NCBI RefSeq assembly: GCF_022014595.1
Contig: NZ_CP091740.1
Span: 4,080,200 to 4,144,199, forward strand
Length of the DNA stretch: 64,000 nt
Direction of reading: 5' to 3'
Source of the DNA: Solitalea lacus
GTDB lineage: Bacteria > Bacteroidota > Bacteroidia > Sphingobacteriales > Sphingobacteriaceae
A program made the translations under genes and the position numbers. Below are positions 36,814-46,836 of this stretch, piece by piece. Under the pieces are notes generated by a model. It saw only the letters and a list, made by a program, of their open reading frames with translations. It was not told the DNA's origin and ran no database searches. The stretch's first letter is position 1, and each line of letters opens with the position of its first letter.

Positions 36814-36987
36814 CTTAATCGGTTTTCTATTTTAAGAAATTAAATGTTAATAACTACGCAAAAATACTCGTATATTTTAATATTAACTTACTAATCAAGT
36901 CAAAGCACATTGACTAATTTTCAACATTTCAGCCCTACTATTTTAAATAGGCTACAATAATTATCTTTATAGGTTTAGTTTATCATT

Positions 36988-37842
36988 ATGAAAAATATAG
37001 TTGGTTTATTACTACAGTTAATTTGTATTCCATTGCTAGGCTTTGGGCAAACAGGACTTCATTGCTGTCAGTTAGATTCTACTACAAATACCAAAGAGTT
37101 TGCACAATTTTCTTCTGATAAAGAATTTATAAGCTCACATATTGAACCCTTAAAATTTAGTTACACTAGTAAAATTGGCAAAGACCTAATGCTACCGACA
37201 GCAGACGGGAAAGATGCCCATGTTTATGAGTTGAAAGCTGCAAAACCCACTAACAACTACATTTTTGTCATACACGAATGGTGGGGATTAAATGACTACA
37301 TTAAACGGGAATCTGAAAAATTGTATAAAGATGTGGGCAATGTAAATGTGATTGCTATCGATTTATATGACAAACAAATTGCTACAAGCAGTGAAGATGC
37401 GGCAAAGTTTATGCAAGGCGTTACAGAAGAGCGTTCGCAAACAATTATTGAAGCTGTAAAAAAACATGTTGGAACAAAGGCTAAAATTGCCACCATTGGC
37501 TGGTGTTTCGGCGGAGGATGGTCGTTAAAAACTTCACTTATTTTAGAGAAGCAAGCCGTTGCTTGCATTATGTACTATGGCATGCCCGAAAGAAACGTTG
37601 AAAAACTTAAAGCACTTAACCCGGATGTTTTAGGAATTTTTGCAAAACAGGATAAATGGATCACCCCTCAAATTGTCGAAGAGTTTGAGCAAAACCTTAA
37701 AAAGGCAGGAAAAAAAGTTACCATAAAAATGTACGATGCAGATCACGCCTTTGCCAATCCTAGCAATCCCAAATATAATAAAGCGGCAAGCGAAGATGCA
37801 TATGCAACAAGCATTGCTTTTCTAAAAAACAGATTAAAATAA
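36988..37842 (+). CDS. Dienelactone-hydrolase-family alpha/beta hydrolase, exported
   Basis: A 284-residue protein with an N-terminal signal peptide (LLLQLICIPLLGFGQ) and the dienelactone hydrolase fold. The nucleophile elbow GWCFGGG places Cys at about 173, and the catalytic His is in DADHAF. The HEWWGLNDYIKRE motif near residue 96 is typical of this family. Substrate is unknown. Two cysteines (HCC, about residues 25-27) directly follow the signal region. Confidence 0.9.
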   Translation: MKNIVGLLLQLICIPLLGFGQTGLHCCQLDSTTNTKEFAQFSSDKEFISSHIEPLKFSYTSKIGKDLMLPTADGKDAHVYELKAAKPTNNYIFVIHEWWGLNDYIKRESEKLYKDVGNVNVIAIDLYDKQIATSSEDAAKFMQGVTEERSQTIIEAVKKHVGTKAKIATIGWCFGGGWSLKTSLILEKQAVACIMYYGMPERNVEKLKALNPDVLGIFAKQDKWITPQIVEEFEQNLKKAGKKVTIKMYDADHAFANPSNPKYNKAASEDAYATSIAFLKNRLK

Positions 37843-37943
37843 AATTATTACCTGTTTCAGATTTTCACTTGAGTTTTTTTTAAAAAACATTCTCACTGAT
37901 AATCAGTCAATTTCAACAGATGATCAGATTTTTTGAAAAAACA

Positions 37944-37975
37944 TTTTGCAGTTAATAAAAAAGACCTCATATTTG
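37944..37975 (+). promoter_or_regulatory. tRNA promoter with -33 and -7 boxes
   Basis: TTTTG (37944-37948) and CATATTTG (37968-37975) are separated by 19 bases, the spacing of Bacteroidetes -33/-7 promoters; the -7 differs from TAnnTTTG at one position. The first tRNA starts 15 bases downstream. Confidence 0.65.
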
Positions 37976-37990
37976 CAGTCCCAAAAGCAA

Positions 37991-38068
37991 GGGAGATTAG
38001 CTCAGCTGGTTCAGAGCACCTGCCTTACAAGCAGGGGGTCACTGGTTCGAACCCAGTATCTCCCACCA
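37991..38068 (+). tRNA. tRNA-Val (anticodon TAC), CCA encoded
   Basis: Cloverleaf: acceptor GGGAGAT/ATCTCCC, D arm with AGCTCAGCTGGTTCAGAGC, anticodon stem CCTGC/GCAGG with loop CTTACAA, T arm with GGTTCGAACCC, discriminator A, then encoded CCA to 38068. TAC reads GUA (and GUG) valine codons. Confidence 0.95.
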
Positions 38069-38081
38069 AAAAACTTCTTTT

Positions 38082-38156
38082 GGAAGATTAGCTCAGCTGG
38101 TTCAGAGCACCTGCCTTACAAGCAGGGGGTCACTGGTTCGAACCCAGTATCTTCCA
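38082..38156 (+). tRNA. tRNA-Val (anticodon TAC), second tandem copy
   Basis: It is identical to the preceding copy except for the acceptor pair at positions 3:70, where G-C has become A-T (GGAAGAT/ATCTTCC), a compensatory double change that preserves pairing. It is followed by CTA, so CCA must be added after transcription. The two copies are 13 bases apart including the first copy's CCA. Confidence 0.93.
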
Positions 38157-38163
38157 CTAAACA

Positions 38164-38190
38164 AAAAGCGACTTCAACGAGTCGCTTTTT
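38164..38190 (+). terminator. Terminator after the tRNA pair
   Basis: AAAAGCGACT (38164-38173) pairs with AGTCGCTTTT (38180-38189) and runs into TT; it ends the tRNA transcript. Confidence 0.85.
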
Positions 38191-38222
38191 TCATTTAAAC
38201 GGAATTCCTTTTAACTATCCAA

Positions 38223-38843
38223 TCACTTTCCAGTCACATTTACAGAATTGAGTTCGTTTGGAGGGACAGGAGCCGGAACTTGGTTATTAATTGGAGGAAG
38301 GGATTTTAAATAGGCAAAAACAGATTTCAAATCCTCATCAGTCATCTTATTAATAAAAAACCAAGGCATTGGAGGCAATATTTGACGGCCGCCTACTTGC
38401 CCTAAATGCTTCCCTGTTCGTAATGTTTTGATAAAGGTATCCTCTGTCCAGGCTCCAATACCAGAGGTTTCATCAGGAGTAAGATTGGCTGCATAAGAAA
38501 TCCCCCAAGGTCCTACGAAAGCTGTAATCTCAGGACTCATGCTAATCCATCCATTAGGGTTTACCATACTCGTATCAAGTTTAGGAAGCATACTGCCGGC
38601 ACGATGCCCTGACATTAACCGGGTAGAATCTAATATTGGCCCTTGTGGAGTCATAATCTTTGGAGAATGGCAATCGTTACAGGAAGCAATTGTAACCAAG
38701 TATTGGCCTCGGTCAACCATTTGTTCCTTGGCCATCTCTCCGTCTGGCTTTGCCTGGTTTGCGCAGTCAGTCAAGCACAAACTTAGTGTTACTAGTCCCA
38801 AAGCAGTTAAAAAGGATTGAAGGATTGAAGTGTTGTTTCTCAT
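38223..38843 (-). CDS. Monoheme cytochrome c lipoprotein
   Basis: A 206-residue exported cytochrome c with one heme motif CNDCH (C55, C58, H59). The signal peptide ends in LTDC (about Cys 27), so it is likely lipid-anchored to the outer face. The downstream blocks WTEDTFIKTLRTGKH and MPPMPWF-like ILPPMPWFFINKMTDEDLKSVFAYLKSLP are typical of class I cytochrome c subunits attached to dehydrogenases, with Met ligand in PPMPW. Its redox partner is not adjacent. Confidence 0.9.
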   Translation of the reverse strand: MRNNTSILQSFLTALGLVTLSLCLTDCANQAKPDGEMAKEQMVDRGQYLVTIASCNDCHSPKIMTPQGPILDSTRLMSGHRAGSMLPKLDTSMVNPNGWISMSPEITAFVGPWGISYAANLTPDETSGIGAWTEDTFIKTLRTGKHLGQVGGRQILPPMPWFFINKMTDEDLKSVFAYLKSLPPINNQVPAPVPPNELNSVNVTGK

Positions 38844-39109
38844 AAACTCATAGTTTAAATTGTATTTTGTAAGTTGAATTAATCAATAATTGTTATTCAA
38901 ACAATGAACACAGACACAAGCCTAGTACTATAAATTCAGAAGTTAGATTTTTATTACTATCCTTAGGTTAGAGGAAACGAAAAGTTAAAACATAGACTGT
39001 TAGTTTTCAGATAGCTCTCATTTTAAATATAACAATAAATCTATTATCTCAAATACATATTATTACAATCATAAGTTGCATTAATTTATTTGAATAAGCC
39101 CTCTGCCTA

Positions 39110-39841
39110 CTAGGCTAATACTTCTTCCAACACCTCTAGGGATTTCAATTTTCCAAAGTTATCTACATGGAGTTCGTAATACTCCACCAGAGTATGAAGC
39201 AAAACTTTTCGTTCTGCTGAAGATATTTTCAGCTGCTCCATAGTCTCAAAATTCAACTGCATTAATTGGGCTATATAACCGCTATAGGGCTGCACAACAG
39301 TTTGAACATGTTTTGGCCTTAATGGCGTAAACACCCCATCCTGTAAGTCAAAATACTCTACAGAGGCGGAAAAAGAATTATCAGGAAAGAAGCCCAGAAA
39401 CTTTGCAAAATGAACCAGAAAAACCAGATGGAAGTTGGAGGGCACACCCTGGTAGACATCCAACAATTGTAACCCGTTGTAAATAAACGAATACAATGGC
39501 GGCTCCGGAGATTCCTGCTTTAAGCATTTCAGTAAAACTTCATTTAAAAACAAAACAATTGTCGTTTTATAAAAATCAAATGAGACAGATGTATAAGCAG
39601 GCGAATTTCTTACTTCAGCAATTCGTTGTAAACCTCCGGATGGCTTGTGATAAATTACCATTTCAAGCAGGTTCAAAGGTTGAAACAAACTGGCGGCAAA
39701 CTTTGCTTTGGACTTTCGCACCCCATTCACTATAAAGGATTGTAAGCCATATTGTTCAGTAAACATTAAAACCACAACGCTACTTTCGGCATAATTTGTG
39801 GTTCTTAATACTATTCCTGTGGTTTTTTGCAGGGTTGACAA
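39110..39841 (-). CDS. recO: DNA repair protein RecO
   Basis: A 243-residue mediator that helps RecA load on gapped DNA with RecR/RecF. It has the N-terminal OB-fold (TGIVLRTTNYAESSVVVLMFTEQYGLQSFIVNGVRKSK) and the helical part, with GFFPDNSF near residue 151. The four Cys zinc knuckle found in many RecO proteins is absent; this lack is common in Bacteroidota. The gene starts divergently from the RND-type exporter gene. Confidence 0.93.
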   Translation of the reverse strand: MSTLQKTTGIVLRTTNYAESSVVVLMFTEQYGLQSFIVNGVRKSKAKFAASLFQPLNLLEMVIYHKPSGGLQRIAEVRNSPAYTSVSFDFYKTTIVLFLNEVLLKCLKQESPEPPLYSFIYNGLQLLDVYQGVPSNFHLVFLVHFAKFLGFFPDNSFSASVEYFDLQDGVFTPLRPKHVQTVVQPYSGYIAQLMQLNFETMEQLKISSAERKVLLHTLVEYYELHVDNFGKLKSLEVLEEVLA

Positions 39842-39898
39842 GACAGTTTTATTTAGTTTTCAAACATAATTCAAAAATCGTAAATCAAACTAAATCCG

Positions 39899-39906
39899 TA
39901 CTTTCG
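39899..39906 (+). promoter_or_regulatory. Weak -7-like box before the RND exporter gene
   Basis: TACTTTCG resembles TAnnTTTG with one mismatch and lies 22 bases before the ATG at 39929. Confidence 0.35.
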
Positions 39907-39928
39907 CAGCGCTTATTTTTTATTTCAT

Positions 39929-42304
39929 ATGTGGAAGCCAATCTCAAAATTCATTCTTAACAACCGCTATATCTTACTTGTTATTGTTTTAAGCATTACC
40001 GCATTTATGGCTTATCACAGTAAGAATTTGCAGTTGGCATATGCCGGAAGCAAAGTTTTACCACTTAATGACCCGGCCTATGTAGAATACAATGAATTCA
40101 AGAGCAAGTTCGGAGAAGATGGTGCCGTTTTAGTAATCGGTTTAAATGATAAGCGAATTTGGGAAAAAGACGCTTTTAATGATTGGGCAAAACTTAGTGC
40201 CGACATTAAAAATATTAAAGGTATACAAGAAGTTCTTTCTCTTGGAAGGATATTTGAACTTAAAAAGGATACAACTGAACGTAAATTTAATTTAGCGGCA
40301 GTAACAAAAGCGCCACTAGCTACTCAAGCTGAGGTAGACTCAATAAAGCAAAAAATTGAAAGCTTGAAATTCTACGATGGCCTACTGTTTAACTCCAAGA
40401 ATGGCGCTACTTTAATGGCCATTACTTTTAATAAGCAAGTTTTAAATTCAAAATATCGCGGCAAAATTGTCAACAACATTAACCAATTAGCAGCAAGCTT
40501 TGCCGAAAAACATAAAATTGAACTCCATTATTCAGGGCTTCCTTGGGTAAGAAGTAAACTTTCAGATAAAATTGCCAAAGAATTCGTTTTATTCCTGGTA
40601 TTAGCACTCGTAACTACTGGTTTAGTGCTGGCTATTTTCTTCAAACAATTTCACGCTGTTTTCTTCCCACTGCTGGTAGTAATTAATGGAGTAATATGGG
40701 CATTGGGAATTATATCACTGTTCGGGTATCAAATTTCACTGCTATTGGGTATTATCCCCGCATTAATCGTAATCATTGGCATACCTAATAGCGTATTAAT
40801 TCTTAACAAATATCACAATGAATTCAGGAAGACGGGCGACAAACGACATTCTTTGGAAGTAGCCATTCAAAAAATTGGCCCCACTGCCCTTTTGGCAAAT
40901 GTTTCCGCAGCAATCGGATTCGGTGTATTTTCGTTTACCAACAGTGCAATTCTTGAAGAGTTCGGCCATATTGCCTCTATCAATATCATTGCAACGTATA
41001 TCAGTTCCATGATTCTGGTGCCGATTATTTTCAGCTTTCTGCCTGCCCCTTCAATTCGTCACACCCGTCACCTTGATAGTAAAAAGCTTACTGGTTTCTT
41101 AAAGCGTATCGATCACTTGGTATTCAATTACAGAAATCCGATTTACTTAATCTCGGCGGCGCTCGTATTAGTTGCGCTTTATGGAGTGACCAAAATGCAC
41201 GCTAACGGCTATGTAGTTGACGATTTACCAAAAAAGGATCCAATTTATAAAGACTTAAAGTTTTTTGAGAAGAATTTTGACGGAGTATTGCCGCTAGAAG
41301 TAAGTATTGACACTAAAAAGAGAAATGGAGTCATGAATGCCTCCTTTATTAAACGAATTGATAAATTTCAGGACATGGTTTCAGCCTACCCTGAAATTTC
41401 GAGAGCCCTTTCGCTTGATGAAGTATTAAAAATGGCAACCCAAGGCTTTTACAATGGCAATCCATCCCAATATCGATTACCAAATACCATGGAACAATCT
41501 TTCATTCTTTCCTATGCCGGTAAATCAGGTGGAAAAGATGCAGGGAGTTTACTTAAAGCCTTTTTGAACAAGGATAAAAGTGAAACCCGCATTAGCTTTC
41601 AAATGGCTGATATAGGTTCTGAAAAGATGAATGTATTATTAAAAGAACTTGAAGTCCGCACCGATTCAATTTTCCCAAAAGAAAAGTACAATGTTGTGTT
41701 TACAGGTTCAAGCCGCATTTTTGTTAAAGGAACTGATTATTTGGTGGAAAACCTTAAAGAGAGTTTATTGTTAGCAATTGGCCTGATTTCAGTGATTATT
41801 TTCATTTTATTCCGATCACTACGAATGAATGGAATTGCATTGATTCCAAATATTATCTCATTAATTGTAACCGCAGGAATTATGGGCTATGCTGGCATCA
41901 ATCTTAAACCTTCAACCATTTTAATATTTAGTGTAGCGTTCGGTTTAGCAAATGATCAAACAATCTATTTTCTAACCAAATATCGTCAGGAACTTGAAAA
42001 TCCAGCCAATAGCATATCCAAAGCTGTATCACTAGCTTTAAGTGAAACAGGAGTAAGCATGATTTATGCTGCTGGAATTTTATTCTTCGGCTTTGGAATT
42101 TTTGCTGCATCGAATTTCGAAGGCACCATGTGGCTGGGCATTTTAGTTTCAATTACCCTATTGGTAGCTTTATTATCAAACCTGATTTTGGTTCCTGCGC
42201 TGCTGCTAAGTCTTGAGCAGCGCATTAACCGCAAAAAAGTTGCTAAGCCATTGTTTCCAATGGACATGGAATTGACAGACGAAGAAAATAATCGGAGCGT
42301 CTAA
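39929..42304 (+). CDS. RND-superfamily (MMPL-type) exporter
   Basis: A 791-residue inner-membrane protein with two repeats of one helix, a large periplasmic loop and five further helices, the MMPL/RND half-transporter build. Helix segments are visible at about 15-33, 220-370 and 600-770; conserved GxxxD-like proton-relay segments occur in repeat 1 (IPNSVLILNKYHNEF) and repeat 2 (LANDQTIYFLTKYRQEL). It probably moves lipids or hydrophobic molecules; substrate unknown. Its stop overlaps that of the convergent HTH gene by four bases. Confidence 0.88.
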   Translation: MWKPISKFILNNRYILLVIVLSITAFMAYHSKNLQLAYAGSKVLPLNDPAYVEYNEFKSKFGEDGAVLVIGLNDKRIWEKDAFNDWAKLSADIKNIKGIQEVLSLGRIFELKKDTTERKFNLAAVTKAPLATQAEVDSIKQKIESLKFYDGLLFNSKNGATLMAITFNKQVLNSKYRGKIVNNINQLAASFAEKHKIELHYSGLPWVRSKLSDKIAKEFVLFLVLALVTTGLVLAIFFKQFHAVFFPLLVVINGVIWALGIISLFGYQISLLLGIIPALIVIIGIPNSVLILNKYHNEFRKTGDKRHSLEVAIQKIGPTALLANVSAAIGFGVFSFTNSAILEEFGHIASINIIATYISSMILVPIIFSFLPAPSIRHTRHLDSKKLTGFLKRIDHLVFNYRNPIYLISAALVLVALYGVTKMHANGYVVDDLPKKDPIYKDLKFFEKNFDGVLPLEVSIDTKKRNGVMNASFIKRIDKFQDMVSAYPEISRALSLDEVLKMATQGFYNGNPSQYRLPNTMEQSFILSYAGKSGGKDAGSLLKAFLNKDKSETRISFQMADIGSEKMNVLLKELEVRTDSIFPKEKYNVVFTGSSRIFVKGTDYLVENLKESLLLAIGLISVIIFILFRSLRMNGIALIPNIISLIVTAGIMGYAGINLKPSTILIFSVAFGLANDQTIYFLTKYRQELENPANSISKAVSLALSETGVSMIYAAGILFFGFGIFAASNFEGTMWLGILVSITLLVALLSNLILVPALLLSLEQRINRKKVAKPLFPMDMELTDEENNRSV

Positions 42305-42621
42305 CTTTTCTCAAGCAGCGAAATTACTTTTTTCTGAAGTTCAATAATTTCAGCTTCACGCAAAGCCAGCTTATCTTTAAGCTGCTGTAGCTCGCTATTG
42401 TATTTTTTCTGCTCCTCTTGATTATGGTATGTAATCAGTTCTACTGCAGAAAGTCCAAACAGTTGAGCTATTTGATCAAGCCTTGAAAAGTTAATGTCAG
42501 TAAATCCACTTTCAATTTTTGAGAATGCCGGAGCGGTTATTCCCAACTTAGTGGCAACTTGTTCTTGAGACCAGTTTCTCGACTGACGGAGCGATTTAAT
42601 ATTTTTACCTATTGCGTTCAT
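42301..42621 (-). CDS. XRE-family HTH regulator with coiled-coil tail
   Basis: A 106-residue DNA-binding protein. Residues 1-60 form a Cro/C1 helix-turn-helix (IKSLRQSRNWSQEQVATKLGITAPAFSKIESG), followed by a charged heptad-like coiled coil (QQLKDKLALREAEIIELQKKVISLLEK) that probably dimerises it. It overlaps the end of the exporter gene and is divergent from ileS. Targets are unknown. Confidence 0.9.
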   Translation of the reverse strand: MNAIGKNIKSLRQSRNWSQEQVATKLGITAPAFSKIESGFTDINFSRLDQIAQLFGLSAVELITYHNQEEQKKYNSELQQLKDKLALREAEIIELQKKVISLLEKS

Positions 42622-43022
42622 TTAGGCAGAATTAGAGCGTCTAACAAAAAAACAGTTTTAGATATAACTTAAAAAACAAAAGTATTGGTTGATAGCTCAT
42701 TAAGTCATGCGCCCATAACTTAGTAACTAAAAAACCTTGTATTAAGTTAATTAATTTCCAGCTAAAAAAATAATGTCTATAAAATAAAAGTTAATTGTAT
42801 ACAAAAATAACGTTTAAGACTAACCAAAAGTTTACTGTCATTCATATTATTTATGTTACACAACTTTTAAACATTTTTTCCAATTATATAACAACCTTCT
42901 TGCCAAAATTTATAATTTAAATTAAAATCATTTACCATCACTGAAAAGAAATCAGATATTTAGACGGAAAACCGTAACTTTGCGTCCAATTTTAAACACA
43001 CATCAGATTAGTTTTTAAGGCT
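42622..43022. other. AT-rich spacer between HTH gene and ileS
   Basis: About 400 bases of AT-rich sequence with no convincing open frame or RNA. It holds the ileS -7 box and presumably the HTH gene's upstream region. Confidence 0.55.
42975..42982 (+). promoter_or_regulatory. -7 box for ileS
   Basis: TAACTTTG, followed by CG, is a perfect TAnnTTTG box 41 bases upstream of the ileS start. Confidence 0.65.
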
Positions 43023-46000
43023 TTGAAATACAGAGAATATAAACAGTTAGATTTATCGACCATCGGAAGTGAAGTACTCTCGTTTTGGAAGGATAATAAC
43101 ATTTTTGAAAAAAGTGTAAGCTCACGCCCGGCTTCAAAAGCGTATAACTTTTACGAAGGTCCACCTTCTGCCAACGGAATGCCTGGAATTCACCACGTAA
43201 TGTCGCGTGCTATTAAAGATATTTTCTGTAGATATAAAACCTTAAAAGGTTATCAGGTAAAACGTAAGGCGGGGTGGGATACTCACGGCTTACCAATTGA
43301 GCTTGCTGTTGAAAAAGCCTTAGGTATCACCAAAGAAGATATCGGTAAGAAAATCTCAGTCGATGACTATAATCAGGCATGTCGTAAAGAGGTAATGAAA
43401 TATACCGACGTATGGAACGACCTGACAGTAAGTATGGGCTACTGGGTTGATATCGAAAACCCGTACATCACTTACGAGAACAACTATATTGAAACGCTTT
43501 GGTTCTTACTAAGCGAACTTTATAAAAAAGGTTTGCTTTATAAAGGTTATACCATTCAACCTTTTTCTCCTGCTGCAGGCACAGGTCTTAGCTCACATGA
43601 GTTAAATCAGCCTGGAACTTATAAAATGGTGAAAGACACTACCATTGTTGCGCAGTTTAAAATTAAAGAAGAAGGGACATTAAAACTTAAAACCTTTACC
43701 AATGGGGAGTCTCCAAACTCAGAAAGCTTTTTCCTTGCCTGGACTACCACTCCCTGGACCTTACCTTCAAACACAGCTTTGGCTGTAGGAAAAGATATTG
43801 ATTACTTAATCATAAACACTTTTAACCAATATACTTTTAAACCGGTAACTGTTGTTTTAGCAAAAGATCTTTTCAGAAAATATTTCTCTGAAAAAAATGA
43901 AGATCTTCCTCTAGAAGGCTACAAAGAAGGCGACAAAGCAATTCCATTTAAAGTTATTGGAACAGTAAAAGGCAGCGATTTAAATGGAATTCGTTACGAA
44001 CAACTCTTGCCTTTCATTCAGCCTGATAATGGTGATGCCTTTAAGGTGGTGGTTGGTGATTTTGTCACCACCGAAGATGGTACCGGTATTGTGCATATTG
44101 CTCCTTCATTTGGTGCTGATGACTTCAGGGTAGCTAAACAAAATGGCATAGGTTCATTAACGCTGGTTGACCGTCAGGGACGATTCATTGCAGGAGTTGG
44201 CGAATTTGCCGGTCGTTATGTAAAAGAAGAATATTACTCTGATGAAGAACGTAATAAAGAGGACTTCAAACCGACTGACGTTCTGATCGCTATCAAATTA
44301 AAAGAAGAAAACCGTGCTTTTAAAGTTGAAAAATACGAGCACAGCTACCCACACTGCTGGCGTACCGATAAACCGGTTTTATACTATCCATTAGACTCAT
44401 GGTTTATTAAAACTACAGCTCTTAAAGACCGCATGGTTGAGCTGAATAAAACCATCAACTGGAAACCTGAATCAACAGGAACAGGAAGATTTGGCAACTG
44501 GTTGGAAAACCTTGTAGACTGGAACCTTTCTCGATCACGTTACTGGGGCACACCACTTCCAATTTGGAGAAGCGAAGATACTTCGGAAGAGATTTGCATT
44601 GGTTCACTTGCTGAACTGAAAAAACACCTGGAAGAAGCTGTTGCTTCAGGACTATTATCGGAGGAAGAAACAAAAGCGAATACAATCTATTTGGAAAAAA
44701 TACAGAATGATTCGTACGATCTTCACCGCCCGTATGTTGACGACATTGCTTTTGTAAAAAACGGCAAAAAACTTTATCGCGAACCTGATTTAATTGACGT
44801 TTGGTTTGATTCTGGAGCAATGCCTTATGCTCAATGGCATTATCCGTTTGAAAACAAAGAAGTATTCAATCAGTGCTACCCGGCAGATTTTATTGCCGAA
44901 GGAGTTGACCAAACTCGCGGTTGGTTCTTCACATTGCATGCTATTGCAGTAATGTTGTTTGATTCGGTGGCATTCAAAAATGTTGTATCCAACGGATTGG
45001 TTCTAGACAAAAACGGCAACAAAATGTCAAAACGTTTAGGTAATGCCGTTGATCCATTTGAGACCATTAGTAAATACGGCGCTGACGCTACACGCTGGTA
45101 TATGATTTCAAATGCATCGCCTTGGGATAACCTTAAGTTTAATATTGAAGGATTGGATGAGGTGCGTCGTAAATTCTTCGGAACCTTATATAATACCTAT
45201 TCATTCTTTACTCTTTACGCTAATATTGACGGATTTAAGTACCAGGAAGCAGAAGTTCCGCTTGCTGAACGTCCTGAAATTGATCGTTGGATCATTTCAT
45301 TATTGAATTCATTAATTAAAGAAGTGGATGAATGCTATGCTGATTATGAGCCAACCAAAGCTGCTCGTGCAATTCAAACATTTGTTGATGAGCACTTAAG
45401 TAACTGGTACGTTCGTTTATGCCGTCGCCGCTTCTGGAAAGGTGATTACACGCTGGATAAAATTTCAGCATACCAAACACTGTATCGCTGTTTAGAAACA
45501 ATTGCACAGTTAATGTCGCCAATTGCTCCGTTCTACAGTGAACGTTTGTACTGCGACCTGAATTCGATTACTCAACGACTCAAAGCAGAATCAGTGCATT
45601 TAACTGATTTCCCTGTTGTAAACGAGGCAGAAGTTGACAAAGAACTGGAAGAGCGCATGGCAATGGCTCAGGATATTTCGTCAATGGTGCTTTCATTACG
45701 TAAGAAAGTTGACATCAAGGTTCGACAACCTTTGAATAAAATTTTACTTCCTGTATTGGATAATGAGTTTCAACCTAAAGTGGAAAAAGTAAAAGACTTA
45801 ATCCTCTCTGAAACAAATATTAAAGAAATACAGTATATACATGACACAGCCGGTATTCTGATTAAAAAGATCAAGCCTAACTTTAAAACCTTAGGGCCAA
45901 AAGTTGGTAAAATGATGAAAGAAGTCAGCGCCGCAGTTAATAACTTCTCTCAAGAGGATATTAACGCAATTGAGCGCGACGGCTTTTATTCTCTACAGTT

Positions 46001-46385
46001 AAACGGAGAATCCTTTAAATTGGAACTAACCGATGTAGAAATTTTATCAGAAGATATTCCGGGTTGGCTGGTAACAAACTTAGGTAAACTAACAGTTGCC
46101 TTAGACGTTACTATAACAGAAGAATTAAAGCAGGAAGGTATTGCTCGTGAGTTAGTTAACAGGATTCAAAATCTCAGAAAAGACAAAGGGTTTGAAGTAA
46201 CTGATAAAATTAACGTTAGGCTGCAATCAAATGAGTTGGTTGATAATGCTGTAAAGAACTTTTTACCATACATCAACGCGGAGATTTTAGGCACTAATTT
46301 TGATTTGACAGATGTGGGTTTTAACGATGCTGATTTGATTGAAATCGAGGAAACAAACCTTAAAATTGAGATTGAGCGCATTTAA
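43023..46385 (+). CDS. ileS: Isoleucyl-tRNA synthetase
   Basis: A 1120-residue class Ia synthetase that charges tRNA-Ile and edits valine. The ATP-binding HIGH-type motif appears in GMPGIHHVMSR, the editing (CP1) domain includes TTPWTLPSNTALAV, and the KMSKS loop is NKMSKRLGNAVD. The editing Asp region TEDGTGIVHIAPSFGADDF is intact. It is of the longer type lacking a C-terminal zinc site. TTG is the start. It is the first gene of ileS-dksA-like-lspA. Confidence 0.97.
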   Translation: MKYREYKQLDLSTIGSEVLSFWKDNNIFEKSVSSRPASKAYNFYEGPPSANGMPGIHHVMSRAIKDIFCRYKTLKGYQVKRKAGWDTHGLPIELAVEKALGITKEDIGKKISVDDYNQACRKEVMKYTDVWNDLTVSMGYWVDIENPYITYENNYIETLWFLLSELYKKGLLYKGYTIQPFSPAAGTGLSSHELNQPGTYKMVKDTTIVAQFKIKEEGTLKLKTFTNGESPNSESFFLAWTTTPWTLPSNTALAVGKDIDYLIINTFNQYTFKPVTVVLAKDLFRKYFSEKNEDLPLEGYKEGDKAIPFKVIGTVKGSDLNGIRYEQLLPFIQPDNGDAFKVVVGDFVTTEDGTGIVHIAPSFGADDFRVAKQNGIGSLTLVDRQGRFIAGVGEFAGRYVKEEYYSDEERNKEDFKPTDVLIAIKLKEENRAFKVEKYEHSYPHCWRTDKPVLYYPLDSWFIKTTALKDRMVELNKTINWKPESTGTGRFGNWLENLVDWNLSRSRYWGTPLPIWRSEDTSEEICIGSLAELKKHLEEAVASGLLSEEETKANTIYLEKIQNDSYDLHRPYVDDIAFVKNGKKLYREPDLIDVWFDSGAMPYAQWHYPFENKEVFNQCYPADFIAEGVDQTRGWFFTLHAIAVMLFDSVAFKNVVSNGLVLDKNGNKMSKRLGNAVDPFETISKYGADATRWYMISNASPWDNLKFNIEGLDEVRRKFFGTLYNTYSFFTLYANIDGFKYQEAEVPLAERPEIDRWIISLLNSLIKEVDECYADYEPTKAARAIQTFVDEHLSNWYVRLCRRRFWKGDYTLDKISAYQTLYRCLETIAQLMSPIAPFYSERLYCDLNSITQRLKAESVHLTDFPVVNEAEVDKELEERMAMAQDISSMVLSLRKKVDIKVRQPLNKILLPVLDNEFQPKVEKVKDLILSETNIKEIQYIHDTAGILIKKIKPNFKTLGPKVGKMMKEVSAAVNNFSQEDINAIERDGFYSLQLNGESFKLELTDVEILSEDIPGWLVTNLGKLTVALDVTITEELKQEGIARELVNRIQNLRKDKGFEVTDKINVRLQSNELVDNAVKNFLPYINAEILGTNFDLTDVGFNDADLIEIEETNLKIEIERI

Positions 46386-46412
46386 TATTAATTAAAGGAT
46401 AGGAAAAATACC

Positions 46413-46811
46413 ATGGACAACAACGGAGCTCAGGTAACTGAAAAAACCAGATATTCGGACTCAGAATTACAAGAGTTTAAAGATTTAATTCTGGACAAAC
46501 TAAACAAAGCCAAAGCTGAGTTGCATATTCTTGCGACCAGTTTGAGTAACCCTAACGAAAACGGAACGGATGATACTGCCGGAACATTTAAAGCGTTAGA
46601 AGATGGTTCAGCAACTTTAGAAAAAGAACATGTAAATCAACTCGCTGCGCGTCAGAAGAAGTTTATTGAGAACTTGGAGGCAGCGTTGGTTCGAATTGAA
46701 AATAAAACATATGGTATTTGCCGTGAAACTGGCAAATTGATCCCTAAAGAACGTTTACGTGCGGTACCACACACAACGTTAAGCATGGAAGCAAAATTAA
46801 AACAGTCATAA
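46413..46811 (+). CDS. TraR/DksA-family protein lacking the zinc cysteines
   Basis: A 132-residue protein with a charged coiled-coil N-terminus and the DksA/TraR C-terminal segment (YGICRETGKLIPKERLRAVPHTTLSMEAK). DksA zinc fingers have four Cys; only one is present here, a known variant in Bacteroidota. Such proteins modulate RNA polymerase or remain uncharacterised. It lies 27 bases after ileS and 25 bases before lspA, so the three are probably co-transcribed. Confidence 0.85.
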   Translation: MDNNGAQVTEKTRYSDSELQEFKDLILDKLNKAKAELHILATSLSNPNENGTDDTAGTFKALEDGSATLEKEHVNQLAARQKKFIENLEAALVRIENKTYGICRETGKLIPKERLRAVPHTTLSMEAKLKQS

Positions 46812-46836
46812 CGGCTGTAATTATATTGTTAAATAG

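Noticed and set aside
37991-38156. Tandem repeat that could be read as a CRISPR array
   Set aside because: Two copies only, each a full tRNA cloverleaf; no repeat-spacer pattern or cas genes.
37946-38251. Open frame spanning the tRNA pair
   Set aside because: The region is two tRNA genes; the frame is accidental and includes the repeated tRNA sequence.
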